Notes under the pieces: model-generated
The model's database searches: none
Told to the model about the DNA's origin: nothing
Seen by the model: only the letters and a program-made list of their open reading frames with translations
DNA from: Xestospongia bergquistia
Lineage: Eukaryota > Porifera > Demospongiae > Haplosclerida > Petrosiidae
Direction: 5' to 3'
Length of the DNA stretch: 64,000 nt
Assembly: GCA_963965975.1 (NCBI GenBank)
Contig: OZ014411.1
Location: 250,501 to 314,500, forward strand
Shown here: positions 11,781-25,113 of the stretch, piece by piece
Numbering within the stretch: position 1 is the stretch's first letter
Layout of the letters: the number at the start of each line of letters is the position of its first letter
Made by a program: the position numbers and the translations under genes

Positions 11781-12400
11781 ATGTTCCAGTAATCTCTGGA
11801 TACTTTGTATTAGGGGAAATGGATACTCTTCTATACCCTACAAACCATTTCAAAATATACCAAATATTCTAAGTTATTTATACTAGAGACTTTATAAGAT
11901 TATCTTAAAATAGACAAGACAAGTGACAGTACTGGACATCACTTGTGATTTAACTTATTGTATTTAGTGTTGATAATTATCAATACCAGTCACTTACAAG
12001 ACACACTACTAATTTATCAAGTAGTATAGTACAGTATTAATATTAAACTAGGTCTAATATGAGAAACCATTACTAGTCCACCTAATTCTACAGTGTTAGG
12101 AGGAAACGAGTATTCTAACATCAATGTCTTTGTAGTGTTTATATAACATTGAACTTGGTTTGTCTTCTAAAAATTAATTAAACACATTCTTTGTCTAATT
12201 ATTACATGACCTAATCCAGTACATGTATTACATGTACATGTTATACATATATTGATTAATATAACATATAGTATTACTGTTTAGTATGAGACTTTTGTCT
12301 TTAACATTTGTATCTAGATATAATACTGATCTCTCTCCTTAAACTAGAGAATACATTGTAATTCAATATTATATCATGACAATAGTATGTCATATCTCTA
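11757..12400 (+). repeat. Dispersed repeat R1, copy near gene A
   Basis: Belongs to a family also present at 26950-27900, 33240-34190 and, partially, 21290-21500 on this strand, and at 61245-61700 and 62028-62470 on the opposite strand. Landmarks are GAGAAACCATTACTAGTCC, AGTGTTAGGAGGAAAC, ACATGTTATACAT and a closing segment ending CTCTCTCCTTA.ACTAGAGA. No coding capacity. Confidence 0.6.
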
Positions 12401-12429
12401 ACTTACTAATTAAGATATATATATATATA

Positions 12430-12985
12430 TATATGAGGTCATTATAACAGTAGTATCACTGAAGATAAGTCTATTATTATTAGTTTGTATTTATATATGT
12501 AATATACATGTATACTAGTTGATAAATAGTTGCTACAGTTTAATGTTCTCTTATATTGTTCTTCAGATCATCCATCTTTCATCTCATCATCATCTCTATC
12601 CATCCACTCATACGTCTCTCAGTCTGAGGATGGACACACCCACTAACAGACAAGGTATGTCTACTAACACATCAACCACAACAAAGGTAGGTCTGACAAT
12701 GAAACATTGTTTTAAAACAGAAGTGTTATCAATGAAGGTCAGTTATTAGTAACTTATTACATTTAGTATGACATTGAAAAGTACAATATTTGGAGGTATA
12801 TCTGTTGTAACTCTGTTATATTTAGTGTTTAATAGCTCTTTTCATAACTTATATCAACAGGGAGTGGCTATAAAGTAATGATATCCTTGATATACTTTGA
12901 TCCACACTCTTTTCATTCTAACACATGTAACTTACATAAACACAGTGTATTTTTTATTACTAATTGATTGACTAAGTCACTAGTC
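12430..12985 (+). repeat. Dispersed repeat R2, copy 2
   Basis: Second R2 copy, sharing the ATTATAACAGTAGTATCACTGAAG start, ACACACCCACTAACA and CTTTGATCCACACTCTTTTC. A (TA)n tract at about 12413-12434 precedes it. Confidence 0.6.
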
Positions 12986-13159
12986 TAATATTATATTGGA
13001 CTTCCTGTCATAGCTGCTATGAGTAAATTACCAACCACAGCTATGACACTCCCTCATAGATAATAGTGTATGGTATGAAGTGTTGTGTTAATAATACTAG
13101 ACTCACTTTATTAGCATCAGCTTCTTGTAGCTGTTTCCTTGTGATATATTACTCATGAC

Positions 13160-13690
13160 AGCTATGACATTAACTGTAACTGTTAGTTTGTATTTATACA
13201 TGTAATATACATATATACTAGATGACATATAATTAATTAATTTGGTGTAATGGGTGTGTCAGTGGAGACGATGATATGAGAGATGAATGAGAACAACATA
13301 AGAGAACATTAACTATAATTACTACAATTAATGTTCTCTTATGTTGTCCTCATTCATCTCTCATATCATCGTCTCCACTGACACACCCATTACACCAAAT
13401 GAAGGTCTCACAATAGTATTCTTTTGCAACAGAACTATTAACAGTGAAGGTCAGTTATTACATGTTGTATGACATACAACAGTACAATATTTAGAGGTAT
13501 ACCTGTTGTAAGTCTGTTGTATAAAGTATTTAATAGCTCTTTTTATAACTTGTATAAACATGGAGGAATTGTAGAGTAATAATGTCCTTGATGCACTAAG
13601 CTTTGATCCACACTCTTTACATACTAACACATGTAAGTTAAATGAACTCAGTGTATCTTTTATTACTGACTAAGTCACTAAGCTAGTCTC
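13160..13690 (+). repeat. Dispersed repeat R2, copy 3
   Basis: Third R2 copy. Its left portion is involved in the inverted repeat at 13240-13400; the remainder follows the other copies through CTTTGATCCACACTCTTT to a GACTAAGTCACTA end. Confidence 0.6.
13240..13400. repeat. Near-perfect inverted repeat, 73-bp arms, 15-base loop
   Basis: The left arm 13240-13312 pairs with 13328-13400 with a single mismatch seen by eye; the loop is 13313-13327. Transcribed from either strand it would fold into a long hairpin. The right arm is the R2 repeat sequence, so it may have arisen by inverted duplication of that repeat. It could equally be a foldback element. Confidence 0.85.
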
Positions 13691-13869
13691 GTCCCCAGAC
13701 CTACTAGCAAGCTACAGTAGGTGTGGTCACACGAGTTGACTTCGAGTAAGGAATTTGGCGCGGGTGTTGGTATGCAATTAGAGGTAGTGTGAAATATGAA
13801 TATCATTAAATTGAAGTAGGTGTGGGAGTGTATGCTGGCTACTCTTCAAGAAACTCAGGGCTATGCTTT

Positions 13870-14146
13870 TAATTATGAGTGGGTGGAGTGGCTGCGTCAA
13901 CACTACTATTAAATTAATGAGTTTCGATTTTTTTAGTCGGCCAGCTCTTTTAAACTTCAGCTAAATACTTGTGTTGGACTTCGTTTGAATTTGAAAGTGA
14001 CAAAGATTTTGTTCACAGCACATAGCACATAGCAAAGTTTGTTAGCAGTAATGTATGAGCTGATATATATTTAGCGTCAATATATTTTTATAGCTACATA
14101 AATAAGAAGAGAAGAAGTCGTTCATCTGGTTTAATTTGGAGAAGTC
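13870..14146 (+). promoter_or_regulatory. Promoter-proximal/5' UTR block of gene A
   Basis: Contains GAGTGGGTGGAGTGG at 13877-13891, followed by TTAGTCGGCC, GTGTTGGACTTCGTTTGAA, AGTGACAAAG and TAGCTACATAAATAAGAAG just before the ATG. The same landmarks in the same order precede gene C (36828-37088), so this block was duplicated with the gene and kept. The transcription start is not determined. Confidence 0.55.
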
Positions 14147-17100
14147 ATGTCTTCTAAAAAGGACCTTGTGAGTTGTTGATAATCCCACTTTGAGTTTTAT
14201 TATTTCTTTGTTATTCACAAAAGAATGTCACTGTCTTTTCAAACTGTAGCATGAATATCTCTACAAGAAACTTAACTTGATCACATGATTTGCAAGAAGG
14301 GATTATTTATTTTAAAACCATTGAAAGCATATAGCATACAGTTGTTAATCAATGATTCTACCTGTGGCTCTCACAAGGAATATGGTGTTGATGAAAATAT
14401 GTGTTTTTATCAATACTTTGCCTATGAGTTGAAAATTTAGGTTGTCAATGATATTTTAATTAATAAGCAGTTTTCAAATTTCCTGTTACCTACCTGTTAT
14501 TGATATTGTTTAGTAATTAATATTAGAAAATAATGTTTGTATTAGTGACTTCAATTGTTTTTGTACTTTTCACTAGAATGAAGAATTAATTCTTGCTGTC
14601 CGATCTGGAGATGTTGGTGGAGTTGTACATGCACTTAAGAAAGGTGCCGATTTATATACTCAAGACAATGTATGTTATATTTAATTATGTATTATGCACT
14701 TCAAATATTTATCATTATTAAATCAATGTAATATCACATTTATGTTATTTTTCATGCTGTCCTTGTAGGGAAACTATAACATGACTCCTTTACATTTAGC
14801 AACATATAAAGGTCATTATGACATTGTGACATTCTTATATGAGAAATATAATGCAAATATTGAGTGTATTGATAAAGTAAGTTGTAGTCATTGGATTATA
14901 TATTATAATAATGTACAAATAAATAATTTATAATTTCTACATACAGCGTGGTGATACTCCATTGCATGATGCCTGCAGAAATGGCTTTGTAAATATCATA
15001 TATTATCTACTCTCTAAAAATGTTGACACGACTATTGAAAACAATAAGGGGAAAAGTCCACTAGATGTCCTTAAGTGTGACATTGACGACAGGGACAAGA
15101 TATTGGGACTTCTAAGGAATGATCTAGGACCAGGTGGATGTTTATTACATAGTCATTTTTGTATATACATGAATTTATAGTTTCTACTATTTTTCTGCCT
15201 GCCACACTGCTCAGTCCTATGTCATGGTTTTAAGCCATGCATTATGTTCAAAATAAAAAGCAAAAGTTACTCGCAGAAGAAACATACTGTTAGTTCTATA
15301 ACAATGGGCGTGGCTGATTAAGATTACAGTTTATCCATCTAGTATTGTAGTTTCTACTGCTCTATAATATTCAAAACCCAACTTTACTTTAAATTCACAT
15401 CATCAAAGCTATTATAACATCCATTTTTTACTTTATTTTTGTTCAGGTAAAAGATGTGAACCTTATTTTGATGAAGTGAGCTATGCACTTTTTTCTAGAG
15501 AAAAAAATTAAACACATAATACATTACCAACAAAGTCATTTATGTATGATGACTGGAGTAATGTCTTATATAAACCTGTATATTTAACTTGTCAACACAT
15601 CACACAAAAATGTTTATATTTTAAATACTTTACTAGAATGAAAAATTACTTACAGCTGCTTGGAATGGAGACATAAATGGAGTGAAATTAGCACTTGAAA
15701 ATGGAGCCAATGTAGAATTCTCTAATGAAGTGATTGATCTGTTAATTCATGATAGTGTTAATATTAACTTTAGGATGAGATGACAGCTTTGCATATTGCT
15801 GCAAGTGAAGGCCATTCAGAGATAGTCAATATGCTCCTACAATTTGATGCAAACACTGATATCATTGATAAGGTAGTATGTTCTTTATGTTTGTTTATCA
15901 GATTTCTTAATATTACTATAAGCCTGTAATAGTGCATACATACAATTCTTTTTTTTACTTAGAATCAGAAGACAGCTTTACATGTTGCCTCAGCTAAAGG
16001 TCATTGTGAAATTATCCAATCACTTTTACAATTTAGTGCAAATCCAAATGTGTGTGATGAGGTCAGTATGATTGCTTCTGTTTGTCAAATATATATTATA
16101 CAAGTATTAGTCTGTTATGGGTCCATAGTATCTAATAAGGGTCTTAGTATTTTGATTAATAGCTACTGCTGTACTTACAAGTACATGGCATATATATATT
16201 CTACATTTTTTAAAATCTGAAAAATAGTATTTCACTTGCTTTCATTTGGTTTGATAGTTTAACTTAACAGAGTAAAAAACACAAAGTTAAAACTACCTGC
16301 AATGGTTGTATCAACTACAATACAAATTGGTTATATTAACCTACATGTAATTGAAGTGACACTCCTGGGTAACTTTAACTAAAATGGGTTAATGTAACTA
16401 AGTTGGTTGAAGCTACCATGTTGACTGACTGTTACTATAACTAGGTTAGGTAGTTTAACACTAAAATAACAATGTAATCAAGTTATTAAAACAAATTGGT
16501 AAAAGGAGAAAAAGCAATATTAGTTTACATAACATAGTGTTTTAGATAAATATAAGTCAAACCATCTGTTAGTTTATGATCATGATAAACATTATAATCA
16601 AATAAATCAGATATTAATGACTGGTGTGAAGAAACAGAAATGACATAGGAATAATATTGCACTTTAAATAGAATTTTGTGATTTCAATCATTGTCCTCGT
16701 TAACACAATCTCATCAAGTTGATATAAGCCCAATAATGAGTTACCATAAAGCCAAAAACTGGTCTAACTTAACATGTGAAAAGCCAACTAGAAGCAAAAA
16801 GTACTCTTTGTAGTTTATGTCCAATAACTGAAATTATGAGGAAGAGGTAGATACTGTTTCAAAATAAGTTAATTAAGTTGAAATAGTATCTGCTTATAGC
16901 TTCAATTGAAGCCATGATTCGACTACTATAGCAAAGTGGGTGTAAAAGCAATGTGGTTGTAGATGCAACTAGTTCGCTTCATGCTTATTGAATTACACTT
17001 GTATTGGGCTTGTAGCAACTTTGAATTGGGCTTACATCATATTGATGTAACTGTAGTTGAAATGACAACATGCTTATTTTCAGTGTGGCTATCAAAATAA

Positions 17101-20100
17101 AGTACATTACATGATGAAACCAAACAAAGAAGCATGTCACCACTAATGATTTACATTAGTTATAACAACCTATTTCATTAACTGCAACATATTTTAGAAT
17201 CAAACCTACTAAGTGTTACAGTAACCACAGTGCACGAAGTTAAAGTAACAGCAATTGTTACCTCAACTACTACATCAGATGTTACTTTAACTATAGGTGT
17301 GGGTTATAATCACCAATACATTTGACAGTTGCTTTAACAATTATTTTCATTGGATTATTTTAACCCAAGACATGGGTTACCTGAGTTGCAGGTGTTTCGA
17401 GCTTTTTTAGTGTCATGCTTTGGTTTCTTGTCTCCTTGGTTACCATCACCATAGCATTTGAATCATATCTATTTGTGTTTTAGTTTGTTTCATTTAAATG
17501 ATTTATTTTCTGTTGAGCTATCCCACAAGCACTGGAATATGTCTTGTTTGTATATGTTCTAGTCATTCAAATCACTCTATTCAACAAAATGTTTCTCTTT
17601 CAGGAATACTCTTTTCTATACTATGTTTGCAATGCTATATTGTGTATATGGTGTTGTCATTGAATTTTTGGATACATTATAAACTAATGAAATCATTCAT
17701 TACTGTAATGTCACATTAAATACCAGCTAATGATAACTAGTTCAGGGCTAATAGAAAGGAAATGTAAAAAAAATATTTGGTTTGTATCATTGACGATATA
17801 ATCTTTAGGATATAGTAACATTTCATAGTAGCCTCACCAGTAGAACAAACAAGAAAGCCATTGAAAAACATTATATAGGTAATATTTGTTGACACATTCT
17901 TGTCAACTGTGTTAATAATAAATTTGTGGTTATAATTAATATTTTTATCTTAAACAGGATGGGAATACACCATTGCATTTTGCCTGCATAGAAGGAGATC
18001 TTAATATTGTACGCTACTTACTGTCTCGTGGTGCAGACACCACTATCAAGAATAAAAATGGTAAAAGTCCTTTGGACGAATGTCAAAATGAAAACAAAAA
18101 TGACATTGAGAACCTTTTTGCAGAGTATAATCCTGAACGAGGTTAGAATCTGCTTAATGTTACAGTATATGCAGTTACAAAAGTCATGTGGAGATTTACT
18201 TTTTTCTAGTTTTGGAGAATGTTTCTGAGTGGAGTATTGAAAACTTTGAAGAAGAACAGGTCTTCGAAAAAATGGGTTATGGTATTAAGGTAGTTATACC
18301 ACAATCTTCTGTAGAAAAAGGCAAAGAAGTCAAGGCTGAAGTTAAAGTAGTTGCACCAGCAAAAGCTACTATTGAATTACCTCCTAATGTTGAGCCTGTG
18401 AGCTGTTTCTATGAGATAAAAACAACAGGAGAATTTAAGCAACCAATTAAGCTTTGTCTTCAACATAATGTTGAGCTTAATTCACAAAAAGATTGCAAGC
18501 AGCTTGCCTTCATCAAAGCTAAAGGACCACCACCATACAAATTTGAAGTTGTGCCTGTTCACACAACAAACCAAGAGTTTAACGTTAATGACAACTCTGG
18601 TGCTATAAAAATCTCAGATTTTTCTATACTGGCTATCGTTTGGCAAAAGATAATAGACCCTCTAGTTGGAATAATTAAACAACCTCCTTGCAGTTACATT
18701 ATAGCAGTCTTTGTCAAGCTGATGGAAAAATCATGTTGGGAAATACAGGCTGTGGTAACAAGAGACCTTCAACCTTATCTTGAAGTAAGTAGTCCCAGTA
18801 CAAGAGATCATATAACAAAAATTTATTTGTTGTGTGTTAGAGAGTTAACACTGAACCTTGTTATAAAGATTGGAAACGTTTAGAACCAGTGAAGTTCTAC
18901 TTTAATGAAGATCAAAATGAATTGACAGTTGATGTACCAAATAATGAAGTTTATGACATCAAGGTTCTTAAGAAGCCATGTCTAGTAAGATATTATTAGT
19001 CTGATGACTCATTCATTGTTTTTATTATCATATATAGGTTAAAAGAGAAGACGTTGATCAAAGTCAACCAGACACTACATTGCTTTGCTTAAAGTTTAAA
19101 GCAACACTCAAAGTTGACAAAGAGGTTAATGACTTAGAACTCACTTTTAAGGGAACAAAAGAAGAAGAGAGTTCATTGATCATTGCAAATTATGAACTAA
19201 AGGATATAAGTGGTATGTTGTATGTTATTACTAAACAAATTGTCAATTTATCCAAACAAATTCACTAAGAGTACTAATTTAATTTTTTTGCAGATCAACT
19301 TACTACGTTCAGTACTTCTGACAGAGAAATTTCACTATTCGAAAAAGTACCTGTAGAGCTATTAAGTGAGTTAACATACAAATATATATATATTCTTGAT
19401 TGTTAAATCAACATTAGCGAAAGAACCAGAAAAACGTGACCTCTTGATTGTACTGGACCCTGTAAAATATGAGTGGAGAAGTATTGGTGAAATGCTAAAA
19501 GTAGGGTATGGTGACATAAAATCTGAAGAATACAGTGTATCACATGATAATAAAACAAGACTGTCAGAAGTTTTACAGCTCTGGATAAATCAGAGAAAGT
19601 GTGAGGTGTGCTGGAAAACAATTATCACTGTCATAAAGGATCCACCTTTAAACAATGTGAATGTAGCAAATGAAATTTGTCGTTTTTTACTGAATGAGAT
19701 TAATTCTAGTCAGCAAGGTATTAACTTGTAATAGAGGTCATATAACATTATATCCTCTTTTTATTAAAGGTCAATCTTTCAGTTCACCATCTCTAGTTCC
19801 ACCTAAAAGAGCTACAATAGTTGATCATCCACCTAACAACAACAGTGAGTATATGATGTGTGCAATGTATTCTTCACATGAAAGTTCAGTGTGTGACTTT
19901 GTGTTGTTACAAAGATTATGCTAATTATCTATTAGAAAATATTCAGACTCTATTGGTTGAATTGACAACAATAATAATTATTTAACATGAATACATTTAG
20001 TGATGTGGATGTATTATATTGCTGTTTATATTTTCTGTAGACAAGATTTGGAGTTCAAGGTTCAAGTTTAATTTTATTTTGATCTTAGGAGCTATATGTG

Positions 20101-20135
20101 TTGCAGTGCTGGCTTATTTTATGTATACTTCATAA
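14147..20135 (+). CDS. Gene A: ankyrin-repeat/ZU5-like/death-domain protein with C-terminal membrane anchor
   Basis: Sixteen exons, phases consistent, 2349 bases, 782 aa: 14147-14167, 14577-14669, 14769-14876, 14947-15133, 15447-15475, 15637-15729, 15774-15872, 15963-16061, 17958-18141, 18210-18784, 18841-18984, 19038-19212, 19294-19365, 19418-19717, 19770-19844, 20041-20135. Residues 8-300 hold about seven ankyrin repeats, mostly one per exon (TPLHLA, TALHIAASEGH, TALHVASAKGH, TPLHFACIEG). A ZU5-like domain spans about 305-465, a UPA-position domain about 470-602 and a death domain about 627-726 (YEWRSIGEML, LSEVLQLWI, CWKTIITVI). The last exon encodes a hydrophobic segment (about 761-780) ending two residues before the stop. 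The head probably faces the cytosol, tail-anchored (inference). Closest relative in the window is the N-terminal part of gene C. The short first exon (7 codons) was chosen because gene C begins the same way. Confidence 0.85.
16062..17957 (+). other. Large intron of gene A (1.9 kb)
   Basis: Much longer than the other introns of this gene. Between about 16270 and 17340 short words such as GTTACTATAACTA, GTTACTTTAACTA and GTAACTTTAACTA recur on both strands. This suggests a decayed repeat, but I could not define its ends. No coding exon supported. Confidence 0.45.
20041..20135 (+). other. Terminal exon of gene A encoding the membrane anchor
   Basis: Reads NKIWSSRFKFNFI then LILGAICVAVLAYFMYTS and stop. 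A basic patch (R758, K760) precedes about 20 hydrophobic residues, and only two residues follow. This is the pattern of a tail anchor inserted after translation. Gene C splices to spectrin-encoding exons at the equivalent point. Confidence 0.7.
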
Positions 20136-21887
20136 CATTATATCATAAATGATGACATGCAAAATTTTATCTTTTTTCTTAGTGTTTTTTGACACATTTA
20201 ATTACCATAGCAAACATACAAACAATGTAAACTGACATACAGCTTAAGAATAATTTTCAAACAAAAGAAAGTTTACATTTGATATGTTCCTGTAGGTGAG
20301 TAATTATATGGATATTACAATTCAGCAGGTATAGCTGCCAGAGCCCATAAATACAATGTCATGTACTGTATAAATTAACTGTATGCTTGTATGTGAAAGT
20401 CATTTAGCACTTAGACCGTGTCAGTTAAGAGTTTTTTACACTATTAGTATTGATAACTACCAAACAAATGGTTTTATTGGATGGAGAGGAACAGCAATAA
20501 ATGTACTAAGTATATATTATTATCAGTGACATAGGTACCATACATCTCTTCTACCCAAAGATAAGAACATTTGTCATTTTAGGTCCATTTTCTAAATCTC
20601 TTATCTCTCTGACTGTTGAGACTTACATGAGAGAAATAGTGTAACATATAATTACACAAGTCAAATAAGTTTGTTTATCATTTATATTTGAACGTATTGT
20701 TGCTCATAGCTAGTAATAAAAAATAGACTGGCCCAAATGGAATTAACTATTAGAGTAAAATATATTATTATCCAATACAACCACATTAATATGACTAATG
20801 ACACACATGATTCATTGTATATCATATTGGTGTTTGTAGAATATATGGCTCAATAATTAGTACCTTTAGAACAAGTAACAATGATGATAATTTGCTACTT
20901 GCGCAATATACATTTACAAATTAGTAGTCAATAAATTTTATTAGTCAATCAGTGGTTTTGTTGACTTGTTTCTACATCATACTATCAATGATTATCACAA
21001 CTCACACATTTGTGAGATGATAGTTGTAAAATTACTAAAGCTTGTTTACACAAACTTATGTTGAAATACATACTCTTTGACATTCTATCTCTGAAGCAGC
21101 TGAGTGTTGTACTCAAGGTCTGAAAGTGTCTTCCCATAAAAAGTCTACTTTGTTAACTGATAACCCAATTCTATGTGATCACTACCTTATTAGATAATCC
21201 ATATATTCATTAATTAATTCAATTATTCTTTCACAATTGTATAAGTATGTTGGGTAGTTAGACATCCAGTGTACTTGAATATTATTGTTATTGTTTATAT
21301 TTCTATTCTATTTCTATTCTAACCTAATTTTCATACATTTAGTGATACATACCATTTTGCATTTATAATTGCATATATAGCATGACTTCTCAGTATAAGA
21401 TTTTGTCTTAGTTTTTGAAACTAGATAATAATAGTACTGAGTGACCTCTCTCCTTATACTAAAGATGACATTTCAACCCACTATTAATTATTGTTTTATT
21501 AGAATGCTTAATTTTGCATTCAAGTAATCTATTGCTTTTATACTGAGATATGATTTATATTGAAAAAGTATGGTTGTGTACACAACAACTGCATGTATAC
21601 AACTATTATATATTACACTTTTTAACAAATGTGGTCTCTTTTTTTTTTTCAGGTTACATATTTCTAGGACAAACGCAACTTTGTAACATATTATTGGCTG
21701 TGGTCAACTTGAAAACTTACTTGGTGTCATACTTTAACTTGTTGTGATAAGGAGTAACATTTATATTAAATTACACAATGCAGTAAATAAAACAATGAAA
21801 CATTTGAATAAAATAATTGTTAAAACAGTACAAGTTTGTTACTATACAACTATTATATATTAGACATGACAAACAACATAACATTAT
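20136..21887. other. Spacer between gene A and the pseudogene, with a partial R1 repeat
   Basis: No gene seen. At about 21290-21500 is the closing part of repeat R1 (ATTTTGCATTT..., ACTGAGTGACCTCTCTCCTTA). The open frame 21550-21747 has no recognisable protein character. Confidence 0.5.
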
Positions 21888-23026
21888 CATCTTGGGAAAT
21901 ACAGGCCGTCGTCACAAAAGACCTTCAACCATATCTTGAGGTAGATAGTCATAGTACAAATATCATATAAATAACAATAATTTATTTGTTGTGTGTTAGA
22001 GAGTGAGTACTGACCCATGTTATAAAGATTGGAAAAGTATAAAACCAGTGAAGTTCTATTTTAATGAAGATCAAAATGAATTGACAGTTGACATATCAAA
22101 TAATGACATTTATGATATCAAGGTGCTTAAGAAGCCATGTCTAGTAAGATATTATTAGTCTGATGACTTATTGATTGGTTTTATTATTATAGGTTAAAAG
22201 AGAAGATGTTGATCAAAGTCAACCAAACACTACATTACTTTGTTTGAGATTTAAAGCAACACTCAAAGTTAATAAGGAAGTTGATAATTTGGAACTCAAT
22301 TTTAAGGGAACCTGATAAGAGTAGAGTTTAGTAATAATTACAAATTATGAACTACAGGACACAAGAGGTTTGTTGTATGTTATTACTCAAACATAGTTGT
22401 CCATTTATCCAAGTAATTCACTAAGATTATCATCATAATTGTTTGGCAGGTCAACTTACTAATTCCAATACTTCTGACAGAATGATTTCACCATATGAAG
22501 AAGTTTCTTCAGAGCTATTAAGTGAGTCAGCATACCAATATATAATTATATGTTTGATTTTTCTTATCTGAAATTAATATTAGTGCAAGAACCTGAAAAA
22601 AGTCATCTCTTGATTGTACTGGACCCAATAAAATATGAGTGGAGAAGTATTGGTGAACAACTTTATGTAGAGTATGGTGACATAAAATCTGAGGAATATA
22701 GTGTATTACATGATAATAAAGCAAGACTCTCAGAAGTTTTACAGCTCTGGATAAATCAGAGAAAGCGTGAGGTGTGCTGGAAGACAATTATCACTGTCAT
22801 AAGGGATCCACCTTTAAACAACGTGAATGTAGCAAACGAAATATGTCGTTTTTTACTGAATAAGTACAATTCAGGCCAGCAAGGTATTAATTTGCAATAA
22901 ACATTCACATAATATTATTCTCCTTTTTTACTAAAGGTCAGTCTTTCAATTCACCAGCACTAGCTTTACCTAAAGCTGAAAGAAAGTGTACAAGCAGTCT
23001 TACAGAACCTTCAGCTAACAACAATA
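21888..23026 (+). pseudogene. Broken partial copy of gene A (end of ZU5 exon to post-death-domain linker)
   Basis: Six segments match gene A exons 10 (only its end) to 15: 21888-21940, 22000-22143, 22193-22367, 22450-22521, 22584-22883, 22937-23026. The four complete exons in the middle have exactly the lengths of their gene A partners and splice sites are kept. The 22193-22367 exon carries three in-frame stops close together (TGA 22313, TAA 22316, TAG 22322). The death-domain exon is fully open (YEWRSIGEQLYVEYGDIK, LSEVLQLWI, CWKTIITVI). No ankyrin repeats, start codon or membrane-anchor exon found nearby. Probably a duplicated fragment, not a gene. Confidence 0.82.
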
Positions 23027-24855
23027 GTATGTATGTATATTTGTATGTAGTGCATGTTTGTACATACAAATGTGGTTTATGTTTCTGTGTGCTACATTGC
23101 TTATACTGACTATTTACTGAGAAGTATTTATTATTTATTCCTATCATATGTAATATAGTAAATGTATTTACTATACCTCAATATCACTCAAGGGTATCTT
23201 CATTACTTTGTCATGTCTTAAATGTCTTCTTACAAATCTTTATTCTGTTTCCTTTTTAGATCATTACTTTGTCTGTTGATAAACATGTCTTCTTCAATAC
23301 AGAGAAGTACTGTGATGACATATTCAAGGCTCTTATTGACAGTTAAGGTAACCTGTGTTGTATTTAATGTTATCATGTAAGCTGTATAATAGTTGACAAT
23401 TTATATTTATGTTATGCTTATGTCAACCTTTTAACACATGTTAGTATCAATGTCTTCATGTTAGTATATTTGAAATACATGTCAATTTTTATGTATTTAT
23501 ATAACAAAAACTTCAACATCATTAGTCAAAGATATTGTAAAAATTAACATTTAAGACATCAATTGTTATGTTTAATAGAACTGAGTGTCCAGTTGTTCAA
23601 GTACAGGTATAAACATTAGATAAGATGTATATAGCTAATATATACATCTGTATATTAACACTGTATGTATGTTTATTTGTATCACATTCAGAAAACTACA
23701 TTAAAAGTAGGCAGTGCTATTTATAAACATGTGGGGATAGTGAAATATCAGAATAAATACTACTCTTCATTATATGCTCCACAGTAAACAATACTTAATG
23801 GTTCTATATCAGCAACACTAATGTATGTGCAAAATTCTATTTTGTACAATCAATCACCTGTAACATTGGCTATTCCTGTTAATATAGTAAAATCATTCAA
23901 CAAGATCCATTCATATTTTTCTATCAATCAGATGAAGGTACATGTACTTTTCATATAGAAAATGTAAATTCCAGGCAATAGAAATAACCACTGTTTATGT
24001 CATCTATTATATGTCTCACTACAATGGACTACATAACAGATGAGGTAAATACTATGTGAATACTATATGGTCAGTCTGAAGAAAATGATTTCAGGTCATT
24101 CCAGTGTATATATATATATTATAATACCTGACCACTAATATAGATTTTATTTTATTTTTTGAAAGCAATTAATATTATTTACATTTCTTATGTGTTTAGG
24201 TAGCTTTCAATGAAACACCATACTTTAATGTGAAATCAATAACAGTGTTTTTTGTGTTACTTTTTATTCATGAAATAAATACATTTACATGTATTTGCTG
24301 TTCATTTTTTGCTGGTCAAGTTTGGAAAAAGATTATAAGAAAAAAGTACAAATTTCTTCTCTTAACACTATGATATTACAATGTCATGTACCAGATTAAG
24401 AGGTAATAGATATAAACATGTACATGTACATTGCCATCAGTAACAGTTGCATACTTCCACCTGCTCACAAAGACATTTAATCATAAAGTTCTGTGTAGAC
24501 AGAGACAGACAAATAGTGCTGACAGTCTAGAGAGTGTCATCCGAGATGACTTTTATTTAAGAAATCTTATGACAGTTTAAGTAATGGTTTGAAACAACCT
24601 ATGACCAAAAGTACTATTATTTAATTAATGTTCATAATTAGCATTACTCTGTACAACATTCATACCTCAGGAGAGAGACAAATAGACAGAAACATCTGCT
24701 GAGTAAGTATGTGGAGATTTTTGAGATGTACTCTTAACTATGATAGCACATGATACAGTAAATGACATAGTACAATAAATTGGAGACAGGTTACTGAAAG
24801 ATATACTTTGTAAAGAGACTGCAAATGAAGGATGTAGTAAGAGGTATGTCTGACA

Positions 24856-25113
24856 GTGAAGAAAGCTGAATACTCATCTGTTGATGGTAAAACATACATT
24901 GTTGAATTGAGATTGATACCAAGTAAGTTGCAACTCTCTGAGAATTTTGGGAGCTTTTCTAATATCGTGTATCATCTAGAAGGAGGAGGTTTGTGTATTA
25001 GAAATGGACAAAGATACCAATACACAAATACTACAACAGGAGGATGTGGTGTTACCTCAACATTCACTGGTGTCACAGCAGAAGCAAGTAGTATTCCTTC
25101 ATCAAAACATTAA
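24856..25113 (+). pseudogene. Relic open frame of unknown family
   Basis: About 85 codons containing VDGKTYIVELRLIPSK, IVYHLEGGGLCIRNGQRY and GGCGVTSTFTGVTAEAS, protein-like but unrecognised. The partner copy (31170-31429) has a 2-base length change after the LIPSK codons and is frameshifted. No start codon in good context (begins GTG). Probably an exon fragment of a lost gene. Confidence 0.35.

Noticed and set aside
19403-22787. Similar minus-strand open frames at 19403-19621 and 22527-22787
   Set aside because: They are antisense shadows of the homologous death-domain exons of gene A and the pseudogene.
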